A stretch of 64,000 nucleotides of DNA from positions 1-64,000 of the forward strand of contig JAJFHX010000021.1 in the NCBI GenBank assembly GCA_021775425.1, given 5' to 3'. The position numbers and the translations under genes were made by a program. The stretch is from Hyphomicrobiales bacterium. Lineage in GTDB: Bacteria; Pseudomonadota; Alphaproteobacteria; Rhizobiales; HXMU1428-3. Positions 42,156 to 52,439 of this stretch are shown here, in pieces. The notes beneath the pieces are model-generated. The model saw only the letters and a list, made by a program, of their open reading frames with translations, was not told the DNA's origin and made no database searches. Within the stretch, counting starts at the first letter, position 1. Each line of letters begins with the position of its first letter.

Positions 42156-43022
42156 TCACGAAGCCATAATCTCATCGAATGAAATTTTTGATACATCTTC
42201 TATAGGTCTTGAAAGATAGAATTCGGCTAGAAGGTTTCCTTCTGTTTCAAGACCATTCGGGTCAATCCCGTTTTCCAGAAGTTTTGAAATCACCTGGTCT
42301 TTTTCCTGTTCAGACTCAAATGCCCGCTGAACAAACGGATAACCTTCCAGTTTTTCCGTCACATAACCCGCCTCATCAAGCGTCTGTTCAATCTGTTCAA
42401 ACGGAAACATGCGCAATACAAAGTTCGCAAACCACGGCTTCATATCTTGAGAGACGGCAGGCAAAAGTCTCTCAAAGCTTTTCTCTGTCACATAACCAAC
42501 ACAACCGGTGGACGTCACAAGGTCAACAGGCGCAAGATCTTTACGAGCCTCATCTGAAAGAATTTCGTTTTCCAGGTTAAGCGATACACTTTCATTTATA
42601 AGCCCCGCTTCCTCAGCATAGGTCAGAGCGTTTTCAGCTATATCAAGACCAATGACATCAACATCCGTAGCTTCAACAAGGTTCGAGAAAAAATCTTTAT
42701 CATTTTCGACAACTTCTTCCGTCGTGGCACCTTTTAAAGACTTCTGACGCCAGTGAGCATAAAGAACATCAATCGATAAGTCATATTTTAAGAGGGCAGC
42801 ATTAATGCCATAAGAACAACCAATATCGAGCATGCAAATTCTATCATCGCGATTGCTTTGCAGAAGATTTATTAATTTTTCAAAAATCGGTTTCGCTTCA
42901 CCCGGAATTGTATAGTCAACATTTTTAAGTGCATGAAAATAGGCACGCGGGTCTGTCTGATCATAAATATGGTCCATATTAAATTTGACCTCATTTATTT
43001 CCTCGAAAACAGGCATATCCAT
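42156..43022 (-). CDS. SAM-dependent methyltransferase-like protein
   Basis: A 288-residue class I methyltransferase-like protein. SAM-binding motif I is MLDIGCSYGINAALL, preceded by a helical N-terminal region (DPRAYFHALKNVDYTIPG) seen in small-molecule methyltransferases. An acidic motif II falls in DVIGLDIAENALTYAEEAG, and the segment VDLVTSTGCVGYVTE fits motif IV. Substrate is unknown. The start has a GGAAGAAG site. It is a single gene with 375 bp of AT-rich sequence upstream. Confidence 0.75.
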   Translation of the reverse strand: MDMPVFEEINEVKFNMDHIYDQTDPRAYFHALKNVDYTIPGEAKPIFEKLINLLQSNRDDRICMLDIGCSYGINAALLKYDLSIDVLYAHWRQKSLKGATTEEVVENDKDFFSNLVEATDVDVIGLDIAENALTYAEEAGLINESVSLNLENEILSDEARKDLAPVDLVTSTGCVGYVTEKSFERLLPAVSQDMKPWFANFVLRMFPFEQIEQTLDEAGYVTEKLEGYPFVQRAFESEQEKDQVISKLLENGIDPNGLETEGNLLAEFYLSRPIEDVSKISFDEIMAS

Positions 43023-43397
43023 TGTACTTCTTCCCTATTAAGTAACTTATTTAATCAGTTTGATACCGCAAATGATCAACTGCATGCCAAAACTCGACAT
43101 GCATAATTATAGCGTCAATGACCCATTCGGTAAATTTTGAGATTGAATATTTTTCTGATCTGATCCTGTGAACCTAACACAAACAGATGCGAAGATACAA
43201 TTTAATGGCAAAATCACATCATTCGCGCCCTTTGCCTCATTATCTCTTCAATTTGAATAGAAAGAAGTAACTGATTTCAAAAGACTAATGATCGCCCCCT
43301 CCCACTCCGATCCTGTAATTTTAGAAAAGCGGCACAAAAAAACACCCGCCAAACACAAAGTTTAACGGGTGTCTTAAACACTCATCTAAGATAAAAA
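43023..43397. other. 375-bp gap between methyltransferase and acetyl-CoA synthetase genes
   Basis: AT-rich promoter of the methyltransferase gene. The right end holds the terminator of the acetyl-CoA synthetase gene (43335-43372). Nothing else is recognised. Confidence 0.5.
43335..43372 (-). terminator. terminator of the acetyl-CoA synthetase gene
   Basis: ACACCCG...AAAC (43342-43354) pairs with GTTT...CGGGTGT (43360-43372) with a 2x2 internal mismatch; on the minus strand a run of T follows (A-run at 43336-43342). Confidence 0.8.
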
Positions 43398-45344
43398 CTA
43401 TCCGCGATTTTGCCTGTTCTCAATCAGGTCATCCACAACAGCCGGTTCAGCCAGTGTTGAGGTGTCCCCAAGATTAGAGAAATCATCTTCAGCAATTTTA
43501 CGCAAAATCCGGCGCATAATCTTGCCAGAACGGGTTTTCGGCAAACCGGGTGAAAACTGAATAAGATCCGGCGAAGCAATAGGGCCGATCTCTTTCCTCA
43601 CCCAGGTCACAAGCTCTTTCTTCAATTCGTCAGAAGGTTCATTCCCGGCCATTAAAGTCACATAAGCATAAATGCCCTGCCCCTTAATATCATGCGGATA
43701 ACCAACCACCGCCGCTTCCGAAACAAGCTCATGAGCCACCAGTGCGCTTTCAACTTCAGCCGTACCCATTCTGTGACCAGAAACATTAATCACATCATCA
43801 ACCCGGCCCGTGATCCAATAGTATCCATCTTCATCACGCCGCGCTCCATCACCAGTGAAATAGAGCCCCTTATAAGTGGCAAAATATGTTTGCACAAACC
43901 GCTCATGGTCTCCAAAAACGGTCCGCATTTGCCCGGGCCAGCTGTCAGTTATTACCAGGTTACCTTCAACTGCGCCTTCAAGGAAATTGCCTTCCCCATC
44001 AACCAGTGCTGGCTTCACACCAAAAAACGGCCGTGTAGCAGAGCCAGGCTTCAGCGCCGTTGCGCCTGGCAATGGTGTGATAAGAATGCCGCCGGTTTCA
44101 GTTTGCCACCAGGTATCAACAATCGGGCAACGCCCTTCACCAACCACATTGTAATACCATTCCCACGCTTCCGGGTTAATCGGTTCACCAACAGAACCAA
44201 GCAGCCGCAATGTTGAACGGTCCGTCCGTTTCACAAAATCTTCACCCGCCCCCATCAGCGCACGGATAGCCGTTGGTGCTGTGTAAAAAATATTGACCCG
44301 GTGTTTATCAACCACATGCCAGAACCGGCTTGCTGTCGGGTAATTCGGCACACCTTCAAACATCAAAGTGGTCGCGCCGTTCGCCAGCGGTCCATATACA
44401 ATATATGAGTGACCGGTAACCCAGCCCACATCAGCCGTACACCAGTAAATATCACCGTCCTGATAATCAAATATATATTTGTGGGTCATCGCTGCAAATA
44501 GAAGATACCCACCCGTCGTATGAACAACACCTTTAGGCTGGCCAGTCGAGCCAGACGTATAAAGAATAAACAGCGGGTCTTCCGCATTCATTTCTTCCGG
44601 CGGGCAGTTTGCATCAACTTTTGTAAGTTCATCATGCAGCCACATGTCCCGGCCATCTTTCCAGCCAATATCCGCCCCGGTGCGCTTCACAACAAGCACT
44701 TTTGCCTGACTATCGGGCAAACGGTCGAGCGCCGCATCAACATTGGCTTTTAACGGTACTTTACGACCCCCGCGCAAGCCTTCATCAGCAGTGATGATAA
44801 ATTCAGAAGAAGCACCTTCAATACGCCCCGCTAAAGCGTCAGGGCTAAAGCCGCCAAATACGATCGAGTGAACAGCACCGATACGCGCACAGGCCAGCAT
44901 CGCATATGAAGCTTCAGGGATCATCGGGAGGTATAAGGTAACACGGTCACCTTTTTTAACACCCTGTGCCTTCATAACATTGGCAAATTTACAAACCCGC
45001 TCATGCAGTTGTTTATAGGTAATTTTTTCGTCTTCGGTCGGGTCGTCCCCTTCCCAGATAATCGCCACCTGATCACCACGTGTATCAAGATGACGGTCAA
45101 CACAGTTTGCACAAACGTTCAGCGTGCCATCTTCAAACCATTTGATAGAAACATTGTCATAATCATAAGATGTATTTTTTACAACGCTGTAGGGTTTGAT
45201 CCAGTCAAGAGTTTTGCCCTGTTCTCCCCAAAATGCATCCGGGTCATCAATGCTGGCCTGATACATTTCAAGATATTTATTATTATCTATATGAGCATGT
45301 GCTTGCCACTCAGACGTTACTTCAAATACTTTTGTGTCCGACAT
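43398..45344 (-). CDS. acs: acetyl-CoA synthetase
   Basis: A 648-residue AMP-forming acetyl-CoA synthetase, the usual family length. The adenylation motif is [20 protein letters not shown]; the A8-type hinge is [15 protein letters not shown]; the catalytic, acetylation-controlled lysine is in [10 protein letters not shown]. It activates acetate for the TCA cycle and fits growth on small acids. The ATG has a GGAGGATCG site, and a strong terminator follows. Propionyl-CoA synthetase is unlikely given the full Acs sequence pattern. Confidence 0.95.
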   Translation of the reverse strand: MSDTKVFEVTSEWQAHAHIDNNKYLEMYQASIDDPDAFWGEQGKTLDWIKPYSVVKNTSYDYDNVSIKWFEDGTLNVCANCVDRHLDTRGDQVAIIWEGDDPTEDEKITYKQLHERVCKFANVMKAQGVKKGDRVTLYLPMIPEASYAMLACARIGAVHSIVFGGFSPDALAGRIEGASSEFIITADEGLRGGRKVPLKANVDAALDRLPDSQAKVLVVKRTGADIGWKDGRDMWLHDELTKVDANCPPEEMNAEDPLFILYTSGSTGQPKGVVHTTGGYLLFAAMTHKYIFDYQDGDIYWCTADVGWVTGHSYIVYGPLANGATTLMFEGVPNYPTASRFWHVVDKHRVNIFYTAPTAIRALMGAGEDFVKRTDRSTLRLLGSVGEPINPEAWEWYYNVVGEGRCPIVDTWWQTETGGILITPLPGATALKPGSATRPFFGVKPALVDGEGNFLEGAVEGNLVITDSWPGQMRTVFGDHERFVQTYFATYKGLYFTGDGARRDEDGYYWITGRVDDVINVSGHRMGTAEVESALVAHELVSEAAVVGYPHDIKGQGIYAYVTLMAGNEPSDELKKELVTWVRKEIGPIASPDLIQFSPGLPKTRSGKIMRRILRKIAEDDFSNLGDTSTLAEPAVVDDLIENRQNRG

Positions 45345-45908
45345 AGTTTTGCGATCCTCCCCTTGCGCCCAGTTTATGGTGCGTCATTATTAGAAAAATT
45401 ATCATCTAGCTAAAATACTTGCAGATATCAAATATTTTATACAGTAAAGCCAAATAAGGTCCAACGGGATTTCACCCGATAAGTTAAAATACAAAAAGTC
45501 AAACAATCCAAATCATGACTTTGATTAGGTGATTAGCCTTTTAGTCTGCAAAGGACCAGTAAAATAAAAAAGAAAAGCTCTTAAACCTCAAAATTTAGCC
45601 CTAATACAACATTTACCGGCTATCTATGGCAAATATTCATAACAAAGATAATAGCCTAATAGACCAAAGCTTTGCCAGTGGGCTCTATTTTACCAGTTTT
45701 CAAACCAATAACCATGATCTATATCACCCAAACGGCTTCAAAACAGGGTTTCAGCCATAAAATCCCTTGCAATTCATGAGAGAGAGACGTATAAACCGAC
45801 CCTTATTTCATAAGTCGTCCGGCAGGGCATGCCGTGGCGGCCAATATCGCGTTGATTGTTCATTTGTTTCACCAGATGCAGTCATATTAAACCAAGTAGG
45901 AGACGCAA
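45345..45908. other. 564-bp divergent promoter region between acs and rpmI
   Basis: AT-rich. It contains a small CGGG-N6-CCCG stem at 45465-45478 and a clear promoter for rpmI (45767-45795). The 110-nt leader between that promoter and rpmI is GC-richer and could fold, but I see no known leader motif. Confidence 0.5.
45767..45795 (+). promoter_or_regulatory. sigma70-type promoter of rpmI-rplT
   Basis: TTGCAA (45767-45772), 17-bp spacer, TATAAA (45790-45795). It is about 110 bp upstream of rpmI and independent of infC. Confidence 0.65.
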
Positions 45909-46106
45909 ATGCCCAAACTGAAAACCAAAAGTGGTGCAAAAAAGCGGTTCAAGCTCACAGCCAGTGGCAAAGTGCGCGGCAATCAGGCTGGTAAACAACA
46001 CGGCATGATCAAAAGAACCAACAAATTCCTTAGAAATGCCAGAGGCACACAAATTCTTCAGGATTGCGACGCCCGCATCGTGAAAAAATTTCTGCCCTAT
46101 GGCTAA
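45909..46106 (+). CDS. rpmI: 50S ribosomal protein L35
   Basis: A 65-residue L35 with the standard start [20 protein letters not shown] and basic composition. It is part of the large ribosomal subunit. The AGGAG ribosome site is 8 nt upstream of the ATG. It pairs with rplT 52 bp downstream. infC, which often precedes rpmI, is absent here and lies 5.6 kb away on the other strand. Confidence 0.97.
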   Translation: MPKLKTKSGAKKRFKLTASGKVRGNQAGKQHGMIKRTNKFLRNARGTQILQDCDARIVKKFLPYG

Positions 46107-46158
46107 TAGCTCAAATGGCTAATTCAACTCATTTTATTTCTTTTTAAGGAGCACCCCC

Positions 46159-46515
46159 ATGTCACGAGTGAAAAGAGGCGTCACAACACACGCCCGTCAT
46201 CGTAAAATCATCAAAGCCGCCAAAGGTTACTACGGCCGCCGCAAAAATACATTCCGCATTGCAAATCAGGCCGTTGAAAAAGCCGGCCAATACGCATATC
46301 GCGATCGCAAGGCAAGAAAACAGAATTTCCGCTCATTGTGGATCCAGCGCATTAACGCCGCCACACGCGAACATGGCCTGACATATGGCCGCTTCATTAA
46401 CGGCCTGAACAGAGCCGGCATCGAAGTTGACCGTAAAGTATTGGCAGACATCGCCGTTCATGAGCCGGCTTCGTTTAAAGCCCTCGTTGAAAAAGCCGAA
46501 GCGGCACTTGCGTAG
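46159..46515 (+). CDS. rplT: 50S ribosomal protein L20
   Basis: A 118-residue L20 ([20 protein letters not shown], then [12 protein letters not shown] and [20 protein letters not shown]). It binds 23S rRNA early in assembly and in some bacteria represses its own operon. AAGGAGC lies just upstream of the start. A strong terminator follows, separating rpmI-rplT from pheST. Confidence 0.97.
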   Translation: MSRVKRGVTTHARHRKIIKAAKGYYGRRKNTFRIANQAVEKAGQYAYRDRKARKQNFRSLWIQRINAATREHGLTYGRFINGLNRAGIEVDRKVLADIAVHEPASFKALVEKAEAALA

Positions 46516-46591
46516 TTTTTATTGAGGGTACGCAAGAACAGATTTCTATCTATTCTTGCCTCTTAAATAAAACATGCCAGTTTATAATCTA

Positions 46592-46628
46592 AAAAATACC
46601 CTCCAATCCCGGAGGGTATTTTTATATT
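46592..46628 (+). terminator. terminator of rpmI-rplT
   Basis: A perfect 13-bp stem AAAAATACCCTCC (46592-46604) / GGAGGGTATTTTT (46611-46623) with a 6-nt loop, continuing into AT-rich sequence. Confidence 0.9.
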
Positions 46629-46778
46629 TACCACAATCTACCACAACATCCCGGTTATGAGACGATACAAATTAAGAAGAAGGGCTACCCCTTCTCTAAA
46701 AATTGAGCTAAACATTTGTACGTTTTTCGTAAGACCGATTTTAAAGACCAATATCGAGGACGATAGAAAAGGCCGACC

Positions 46779-47855
46779 ATGTCTGAGCTGGAAACACTTG
46801 AAAAAGATCTGATTAAAGCCATTAAGAATACCAATGACCTTGGTGCACTTGAAGAAATAAGAGTTGGCGCCATAGGTAAAAAAGGCTCCATCTCAGCCCT
46901 GATGTCAGGTCTTGGCAAAATGGAACCGGAACAGCGCAAAACTTTTGGTCAGGCCGTCAACAAGGTCAAACAAGCGGTCACCGAAAACCTCGAAACCCGC
47001 AAGGCTGAACTTGAACGCGCCGCTCTTAACAAACGACTTGAAACAGAGCGCGAAGACGTCACCCTGCCAATGCGGGAAAACCCGGTTAATCAGGGCCGCA
47101 TTCACCCGATATCTCAGGTCTGGGAAGAGATCACAGAAATTTTCGCCGATCTCGGGTTTAAAATGGCCGAAGGCCCGCATATTGAAACCGATGAAAACAA
47201 CTTCACCAAACTCAATATCCCGGCTGAACACCCGGCAAGACAGGAACACGACACTTTCTATTTCGCAGAAAAACAAGATGGCAGCCGCCGCGTTCTGCGC
47301 ACCCACACATCCCCCGTGCAAATCCGCACCATGGAATCTGAAAAACCACCCCTGCGCATCATTGCACCAGGCCGCGTTTTTCGAAGCGACAGTGACCAGA
47401 CCCACACCCCGATGTTCCATCAGATTGAAGGCCTCGTCATTGATCAGGAAACCCATATGGGTCACCTCAAATGGGTGCTGGAAGAGTTCTGCAAAACATT
47501 TTTTGAAGTTGATGAAGTCATCATGCGCTTTCGTGCCTCTCACTTCCCCTTCACTGAACCCTCAGCAGAAGTCGACATCGGTTATTCCAAAGTCGGTGAA
47601 GAAGTCCGCTTTGGCGGCGACGAAAACTGGATGGAGATTCTCGGCTGCGGCATGGTCCACCCGAATGTTTTAAGAAATGTCGGCCTTGACCCTGAAATCT
47701 ACCAGGGCTTTGCCTTTGGCATCGGCATTGATCGCCTCGCCACCCTGAAATACGGCATGCCGGATTTACGCTCATTTTTCGCCAGTGACCTGCGCTGGCT
47801 CAAACATTATGGCTTCAATGTTCTCAATGTCCCGACCATTCAAGGAGGGCTATAA
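46779..47855 (+). CDS. pheS: phenylalanyl-tRNA synthetase alpha subunit
   Basis: A 358-residue alpha subunit, with an N-terminal coiled coil (about 1-90) that contacts tRNA and a class II catalytic core: motif 2 in [13 protein letters not shown], then [20 protein letters not shown], and motif 3 in [16 protein letters not shown]. It charges tRNA-Phe as an alpha2-beta2 enzyme with PheT, whose gene begins 3 bp after its stop. Length and motifs are normal. Confidence 0.96.
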   Translation: MSELETLEKDLIKAIKNTNDLGALEEIRVGAIGKKGSISALMSGLGKMEPEQRKTFGQAVNKVKQAVTENLETRKAELERAALNKRLETEREDVTLPMRENPVNQGRIHPISQVWEEITEIFADLGFKMAEGPHIETDENNFTKLNIPAEHPARQEHDTFYFAEKQDGSRRVLRTHTSPVQIRTMESEKPPLRIIAPGRVFRSDSDQTHTPMFHQIEGLVIDQETHMGHLKWVLEEFCKTFFEVDEVIMRFRASHFPFTEPSAEVDIGYSKVGEEVRFGGDENWMEILGCGMVHPNVLRNVGLDPEIYQGFAFGIGIDRLATLKYGMPDLRSFFASDLRWLKHYGFNVLNVPTIQGGL

Positions 47856-47858
47856 ACC

Positions 47859-50282
47859 ATGAAATTTACTTTAAGCTGGCTGAAAGATCATCTGGAAACA
47901 GAGGCCCCCTTAGAAGACATCCTGGCAAAACTTACCCTCATCGGCCTTGAAGTTGAAGAGGTTAGCGACCCGGCTGACACATTAGGCAATTTCATCATCG
48001 CAAAAATCATCAGCGCTGAAAAACACCCTGATGCAGATAAACTCCAGCTCTGCAAAGTCGACACCGGCAGTGAAACGTTTCAGGTTGTCTGTGGTGCGCC
48101 AAATGCGAAAAAAGATCTGCTTGGTGTCTTCGCCCCAGTTGGCACCTATGTGCCAGGGCTTGATTTCACCCTGACCAAAGCCAAAATCCGCGGCGTTGAA
48201 TCCATGGGCATGATGTGTTCAGAAAGTGAGCTTCAACTCTCAGACGAACATGAGGGCATCATCGAACTCGGCGCAAATGCAGAAGCAGATATCGGCAACC
48301 GCTATATAGATTATGCAAAATTAAATGACCCCGTCATAGAAATCGCCATCACCCCCAATCGGCCGGATTGCCTTGGCGTGCGCGGCATCGCAAGAGACCT
48401 CGCAGCAGCAGGCCTTGGCACGTTAAAGGAAGAAGATTTCGGCTATAATGAAAAAGGCGAATTTAAAAGCCCGGTTGCTATCAATCTCGATTTTTCAAAA
48501 GACAAGGCTCATTATTGCCCCGCCTTTTACGGTCGCTATATAAAAGACGTCAAAAATGGCCGTTCACCACAATGGCTGCAAGCCCGGCTGCGCGCCATTG
48601 GCCTGCGCCCGATCAACACCCTCGTTGATATCACAAACTACATCTCTTATGACCGCTGCCGCCCACTGCACGTATATGATGCAGATAAGCTATCCGGCAA
48701 CATTTCAGCCAGAGAAGGCAAACAAAGCGAACAACTCCTCGCCCTTGATGGAAAAACTTATGAGCAGCTGGATGGCACCTGCGTTATCGCGGACGAGAAA
48801 AATGTGCTCGGCATTGGCGGCATCATGGGCGGTGAAGAAACCGGCTCGACAAATGAAACAACCAATGTGCTGATCGAAGCCGCTTATTTTGACCCGATCA
48901 ACATCACCATGACAGGACGAAAACTGAATATTAATTCAGACGCAAGATACAGATTCGAGCGCGGCATTGACCCCCAATCCATTGAGCTTGGTGTCAACCT
49001 CGCTACCAAAATGGTACTTGAAATTTGTGGCGGCACGCCAAGTGAACTTATCAAAGCCGGCACCCCGCCCAGGCCGGAAAAAACCGTTGAGTTTGACTTG
49101 CAACTGGTCACCAAACTCACAGGCGTCACCCTTTCCAACAAAGAGGTGACAAAAACTCTTGAAGATTTAGGTTTTAAAGTTTCAGGCAAAGGCCAGCAAG
49201 TCAAAGTCGCAGTGCCAAGCTGGCGGCCGGATATTGACGGCCCCGCCGATCTTGTTGAAGAAGCCATTCGCATTGTCGGGCTTGATAAAGTCACACCAAC
49301 TGCCCTGCCACGCACCTTTGGCATCGCCCGCCCTGTGCTGACTGAAAAACAAAAACAAGTCAGAACCGCCCGCCGTGCACTTGCCGCCAGAGGCGCAGTT
49401 GAAACCATCAACTGGTCATTCATCAAAGAAGAAGACGCCAAACTGTTTGGCGGTGGCTCAAAAGAATTACAACTGATCAACCCGATCTCTGCTGACATGT
49501 CGGACATGCGCCCTTCACTCTTACCCGGCCTCTTAAGCGCCGCAGCCCGCAACATCGCCCGCAGCAGTGAAGACCCGGTATTATTCGAAGTCGGCCAGAC
49601 TTATGAAACCGATCAGGAAAAAGGCCAGCACATGATTGCAAGTGCCATTCGATGCGGCACAGCCAGTCATAGCGGCAGAGGCAGACACTGGAGCGGAAAC
49701 GCGAAACCAGTAACATTTCACGCCGCAAAAGCCGACGCCATTGCCCTGCTGGAAACCCTTGGCCTTGATGAAAGCAAATTGCAGATCACAACAGATGCGC
49801 CAGCCTGGTATCACCCCGGTCGCTCTGGCGTCATTCGCCTCGGCCCAAAAAATATCCTTGGTGTCTTTGGTGAACTCCACCCAGAAACATTAGTCGCTAT
49901 GGATATCAAAGTGCCTGTGGTCGGTTTTGAAATCAACCTTGATGCCCTGCCGGTACCAAAGAAAAAATCCCGATCAAAAGGCGCATTGGAGATCACAGAC
50001 CTCCAGCCCGTCTCGCGTGATTTTGCCTTTATTGTTGATAGTAATGTCAATGCCGGTGATGTCATTCGCGCCGCGCGCGGAGCAGACAAAAACCTGATAA
50101 CTAACATCAATCTGTTTGATGTCTTCACAGGTGGCAATCTAGGCGAAGATAAAAAATCACTCGCCATTGAAGCAACTTTACAGCCAAACCAGAAAACGCT
50201 GACAGATGAAGAAATTGAAGCCGTTGCCGCCAAAATTATCGCAGCCGTGAGCAAAGCCACTGGCGGTGAAATCCGCTCCTGA
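47859..50282 (+). CDS. pheT: phenylalanyl-tRNA synthetase beta subunit
   Basis: An 807-residue beta subunit. Domains in order: an N-terminal tRNA-binding OB domain (about 40-150; ADKLQLCKVDTGSE), the B3/B4 editing region (about 210-400), B5 (about 405-475), the catalytic-like core (about 480-700) and a C-terminal ferredoxin-fold anticodon-binding domain (about 710-806; SRDFAFIVDSNVNAGDV). Together with PheS it forms the functional synthetase and edits Tyr-tRNA-Phe. No truncation was seen. Confidence 0.96.
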   Translation: MKFTLSWLKDHLETEAPLEDILAKLTLIGLEVEEVSDPADTLGNFIIAKIISAEKHPDADKLQLCKVDTGSETFQVVCGAPNAKKDLLGVFAPVGTYVPGLDFTLTKAKIRGVESMGMMCSESELQLSDEHEGIIELGANAEADIGNRYIDYAKLNDPVIEIAITPNRPDCLGVRGIARDLAAAGLGTLKEEDFGYNEKGEFKSPVAINLDFSKDKAHYCPAFYGRYIKDVKNGRSPQWLQARLRAIGLRPINTLVDITNYISYDRCRPLHVYDADKLSGNISAREGKQSEQLLALDGKTYEQLDGTCVIADEKNVLGIGGIMGGEETGSTNETTNVLIEAAYFDPINITMTGRKLNINSDARYRFERGIDPQSIELGVNLATKMVLEICGGTPSELIKAGTPPRPEKTVEFDLQLVTKLTGVTLSNKEVTKTLEDLGFKVSGKGQQVKVAVPSWRPDIDGPADLVEEAIRIVGLDKVTPTALPRTFGIARPVLTEKQKQVRTARRALAARGAVETINWSFIKEEDAKLFGGGSKELQLINPISADMSDMRPSLLPGLLSAAARNIARSSEDPVLFEVGQTYETDQEKGQHMIASAIRCGTASHSGRGRHWSGNAKPVTFHAAKADAIALLETLGLDESKLQITTDAPAWYHPGRSGVIRLGPKNILGVFGELHPETLVAMDIKVPVVGFEINLDALPVPKKKSRSKGALEITDLQPVSRDFAFIVDSNVNAGDVIRAARGADKNLITNINLFDVFTGGNLGEDKKSLAIEATLQPNQKTLTDEEIEAVAAKIIAAVSKATGGEIRS

Positions 50283-50296
50283 TCAATAATTTTAAT

Positions 50297-50350
50297 CTCT
50301 GGCCCTGAAATCCGCACCATAATATTGCGGCGTGAGTTTAAGGGCCAGAG
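50297..50350. terminator. long structured hairpin between convergent pheT and flavoprotein genes
   Basis: CTCTGGCCCT (50297-50306) pairs perfectly with AGGGCCAGAG (50341-50350). The 34-nt loop holds an inner CCGC/GCGG stem (50312-50315, 50327-50330). There is no clear T-run. It probably ends both converging transcripts. Confidence 0.55.
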
Positions 50351-50362
50351 CCGATCAATTAT

Positions 50363-51571
50363 CTATACGGCCTGACCGGCACACCAGCCCGATGACCAGG
50401 CCCATTGGAAATTATAACCTCCAAGCCAGCCGGTCACATCAACCACCTCACCAATAAAATAAAGCCCCTCAACATCTTTCACCATCATGGTTTTAGAATG
50501 AAGCGCATTCGTATCCACCCCGCCAAGCGTAACCTCCGCGGTTCTATACCCCTCCGTCCCAACCGGGCGTACCTGCCAGTTGGAAATCACGGTCTGTATT
50601 TCTTTTAATTTTTTATCAGAAAGATCAGCCAGATTGCCTTTAACATCCAGATGCGCCGCAATCATCTCAACAACCCGCTTTGGCAAATGAACTGCCAGCA
50701 CAGTCTGCAATGACCTCTTGCCATTCACACCCCGCTCATGACGCAAAAAGTCATATACATCAAACTCCGGCAACAGATCTATCGTGACATCATTCCCCTC
50801 CCGCCAGAAAGAAGAAATCTGCAATATGGCCGGGCCGCTCAGGCCCCGGTGCGTGAAAAGCATCGCTTCGTTAAATCTTGTTTTTTCATAACTCACCGCA
50901 ACATCCACACCCACTCCAGCAAGCGGCTTCACTTCCTGAAGCAAAGCGCCATCAAACATCAGCGGCACCAGAGCAGGGCGGGTTTCAACAACCCCCACAC
51001 CAAATTGCGCCGCCACCTTATATCCAAATCCGCTTGCCCCCATTTTAGGAATAGATTTCCCGCCAGTTGCAATAACAAGCGATTGGCAAGCAATCTCTCC
51101 GCACTGGTCTTCTACGCTATCATTCCCAGCCGACCCTATGAACAACCCAAACCCTGGCTCGTTTTTTTCTATCTTTCTCACTTCCGTTTGCAACCTAATT
51201 TCAACGCCACCGTTCGCCATTTCAGCCTTCAGTAACTCGATAATTTCCTTTGAAGACCCATCGCAAAATAACTGACCAAGAGTTTTTTCATGGTAAGCAA
51301 TGCCATGCCGCTCGACCAGCGAGATAAAATCCTGCGCTGTATATTGTTTTAAAGCTGAAATGCAAAAATGTTTATTGTGAGAAAGAAACTGCCCCGGCCC
51401 ACAATCAAGATTGGTAAAGTTACAGCGCCCCCCTCCAGAAATTCTGATTTTTTCTCCAACTGCTTTGCTATGCTCAACCAGCAGAACAGACCGCCCCCGC
51501 TGGCCCGCTTCAAGAGCGCACATCATGCCAGCAGCCCCAGCCCCAATAATCACAACGTCATAGTTTCGCAT
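50363..51571 (-). CDS. HI0933-family FAD-dependent oxidoreductase
   Basis: A 402-residue flavoprotein (HI0933/YhiN, aminoacetone-oxidase family). The Rossmann motif VVIIGAGAAGMMCALEAG is at the N-terminus, then KIRISGGGRCNFTN, VIATGGKSIPKMGASG and the C-terminal GLYFIGEVVDVTGWLGGYN. The physiological reaction of the family is not settled. The start at 51571 (MRNYDVV) is chosen because the Rossmann fold begins there; the longer frame reaches into the infC terminator. It lies between pheT and infC. Confidence 0.87.
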   Translation of the reverse strand: MRNYDVVIIGAGAAGMMCALEAGQRGRSVLLVEHSKAVGEKIRISGGGRCNFTNLDCGPGQFLSHNKHFCISALKQYTAQDFISLVERHGIAYHEKTLGQLFCDGSSKEIIELLKAEMANGGVEIRLQTEVRKIEKNEPGFGLFIGSAGNDSVEDQCGEIACQSLVIATGGKSIPKMGASGFGYKVAAQFGVGVVETRPALVPLMFDGALLQEVKPLAGVGVDVAVSYEKTRFNEAMLFTHRGLSGPAILQISSFWREGNDVTIDLLPEFDVYDFLRHERGVNGKRSLQTVLAVHLPKRVVEMIAAHLDVKGNLADLSDKKLKEIQTVISNWQVRPVGTEGYRTAEVTLGGVDTNALHSKTMMVKDVEGLYFIGEVVDVTGWLGGYNFQWAWSSGWCAGQAV

Positions 51572-51631
51572 CAAACATCTTTCAAATGCAGCTCCGGCAC
51601 TAGGCATATTCTTGCTCGCAAATCCAAACCA

Positions 51632-51668
51632 CAAAAAAAGATCGAGCAGTCAACAACCACTCGATCTT
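51632..51668 (-). terminator. terminator of infC
   Basis: AAGATCGAG (51638-51646) pairs perfectly with CTCGATCTT (51660-51668); on the minus strand a run of seven T follows (A-run at 51633-51639). Confidence 0.85.
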
Positions 51669-51723
51669 AATCTAATCTGTAAATGAGCCGGATTATCATT
51701 CAACCATCCAGCCCACAATAAAA

Positions 51724-52263
51724 CTATCTTGGTGCCAGCACCATAATCATCTGACGACCTTCAAGCCGTGGCTCAAGCTCAACTTTGGCAATCTCTTCCG
51801 TCTGCTCTTTCACGCGGCGCAAAAGTTCCATGCCAAGCTGCTGATGCGCCATTTCACGGCCCCGAAAACGCAAGGTCACCTTCACCTTATCACCGGCATC
51901 GAAAAACCGCTGCATATTCCGCATTTTCACATCATAATCATGCGTGTCGATATTCGGCCGAAGCTTAATCTCTTTCACATCGAATGATTTTTGCTTCTTG
52001 CGGGCTTCAGCTGCTTTTTTCTGAGCCTGGTATTTATATTTGCCATAATCCAGAATTTTAACAATAGGCGGCTTTGAACCGGCATTGATTTCAACCAGAT
52101 CCATATTGTTTTCAAGTGCTCGGTTTAGCGCATCTTCCGTTGGTACCAGGCCAACATTTTCCCCGGTCTCATCAATAAGCTGAACTTCATTATCATCAAT
52201 ATCTTCATTGATGCGAGGTCCGTCATCTTTTTTTGGCGTTGCCTTCATTGGTCGGCGAGCGAT
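51724..52263 (-). CDS. infC: translation initiation factor IF-3, probable AUC start
   Basis: 179 residues if started at 52263, close to the 180 of E. coli IF-3. The N-terminal domain has [23 protein letters not shown], here split as PRINEDI and [11 protein letters not shown]; the C-terminal domain has KIKLRP-like [28 protein letters not shown] and the end [11 protein letters not shown]-3 keeps 30S subunits free and checks the start codon. AGGAG lies 8 nt before an ATC codon at 52263, while the first ATG (52248) is 23 nt from it and would lose the usual ARRP N-terminus. Rare starts (AUU, AUC) are known for infC and allow autoregulation. Confidence 0.9.
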   Translation of the reverse strand: MARRPMKATPKKDDGPRINEDIDDNEVQLIDETGENVGLVPTEDALNRALENNMDLVEINAGSKPPIVKILDYGKYKYQAQKKAAEARKKQKSFDVKEIKLRPNIDTHDYDVKMRNMQRFFDAGDKVKVTLRFRGREMAHQQLGMELLRRVKEQTEEIAKVELEPRLEGRQMIMVLAPR

Positions 52264-52439
52264 AGCTGTATCTCCTGTATTGTTTCTACTAAAATTTAAT
52301 TCCGCATGGCAGTGATCGTATTTTCCAAATACTGACTGCGTAAAATGAATTAAACATAATAATGTATATAACCTATAAATTACAACCAAACAGCATTTAT
52401 TTCGTCAAGAAAATTAGCTTATCGCTGCACACATTAAAT

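Noticed and set aside
45777-45994. 75-codon reading frame overlapping the start of rpmI
   Set aside because: It overlaps L35 in another frame, runs through the promoter, and has no family resemblance.
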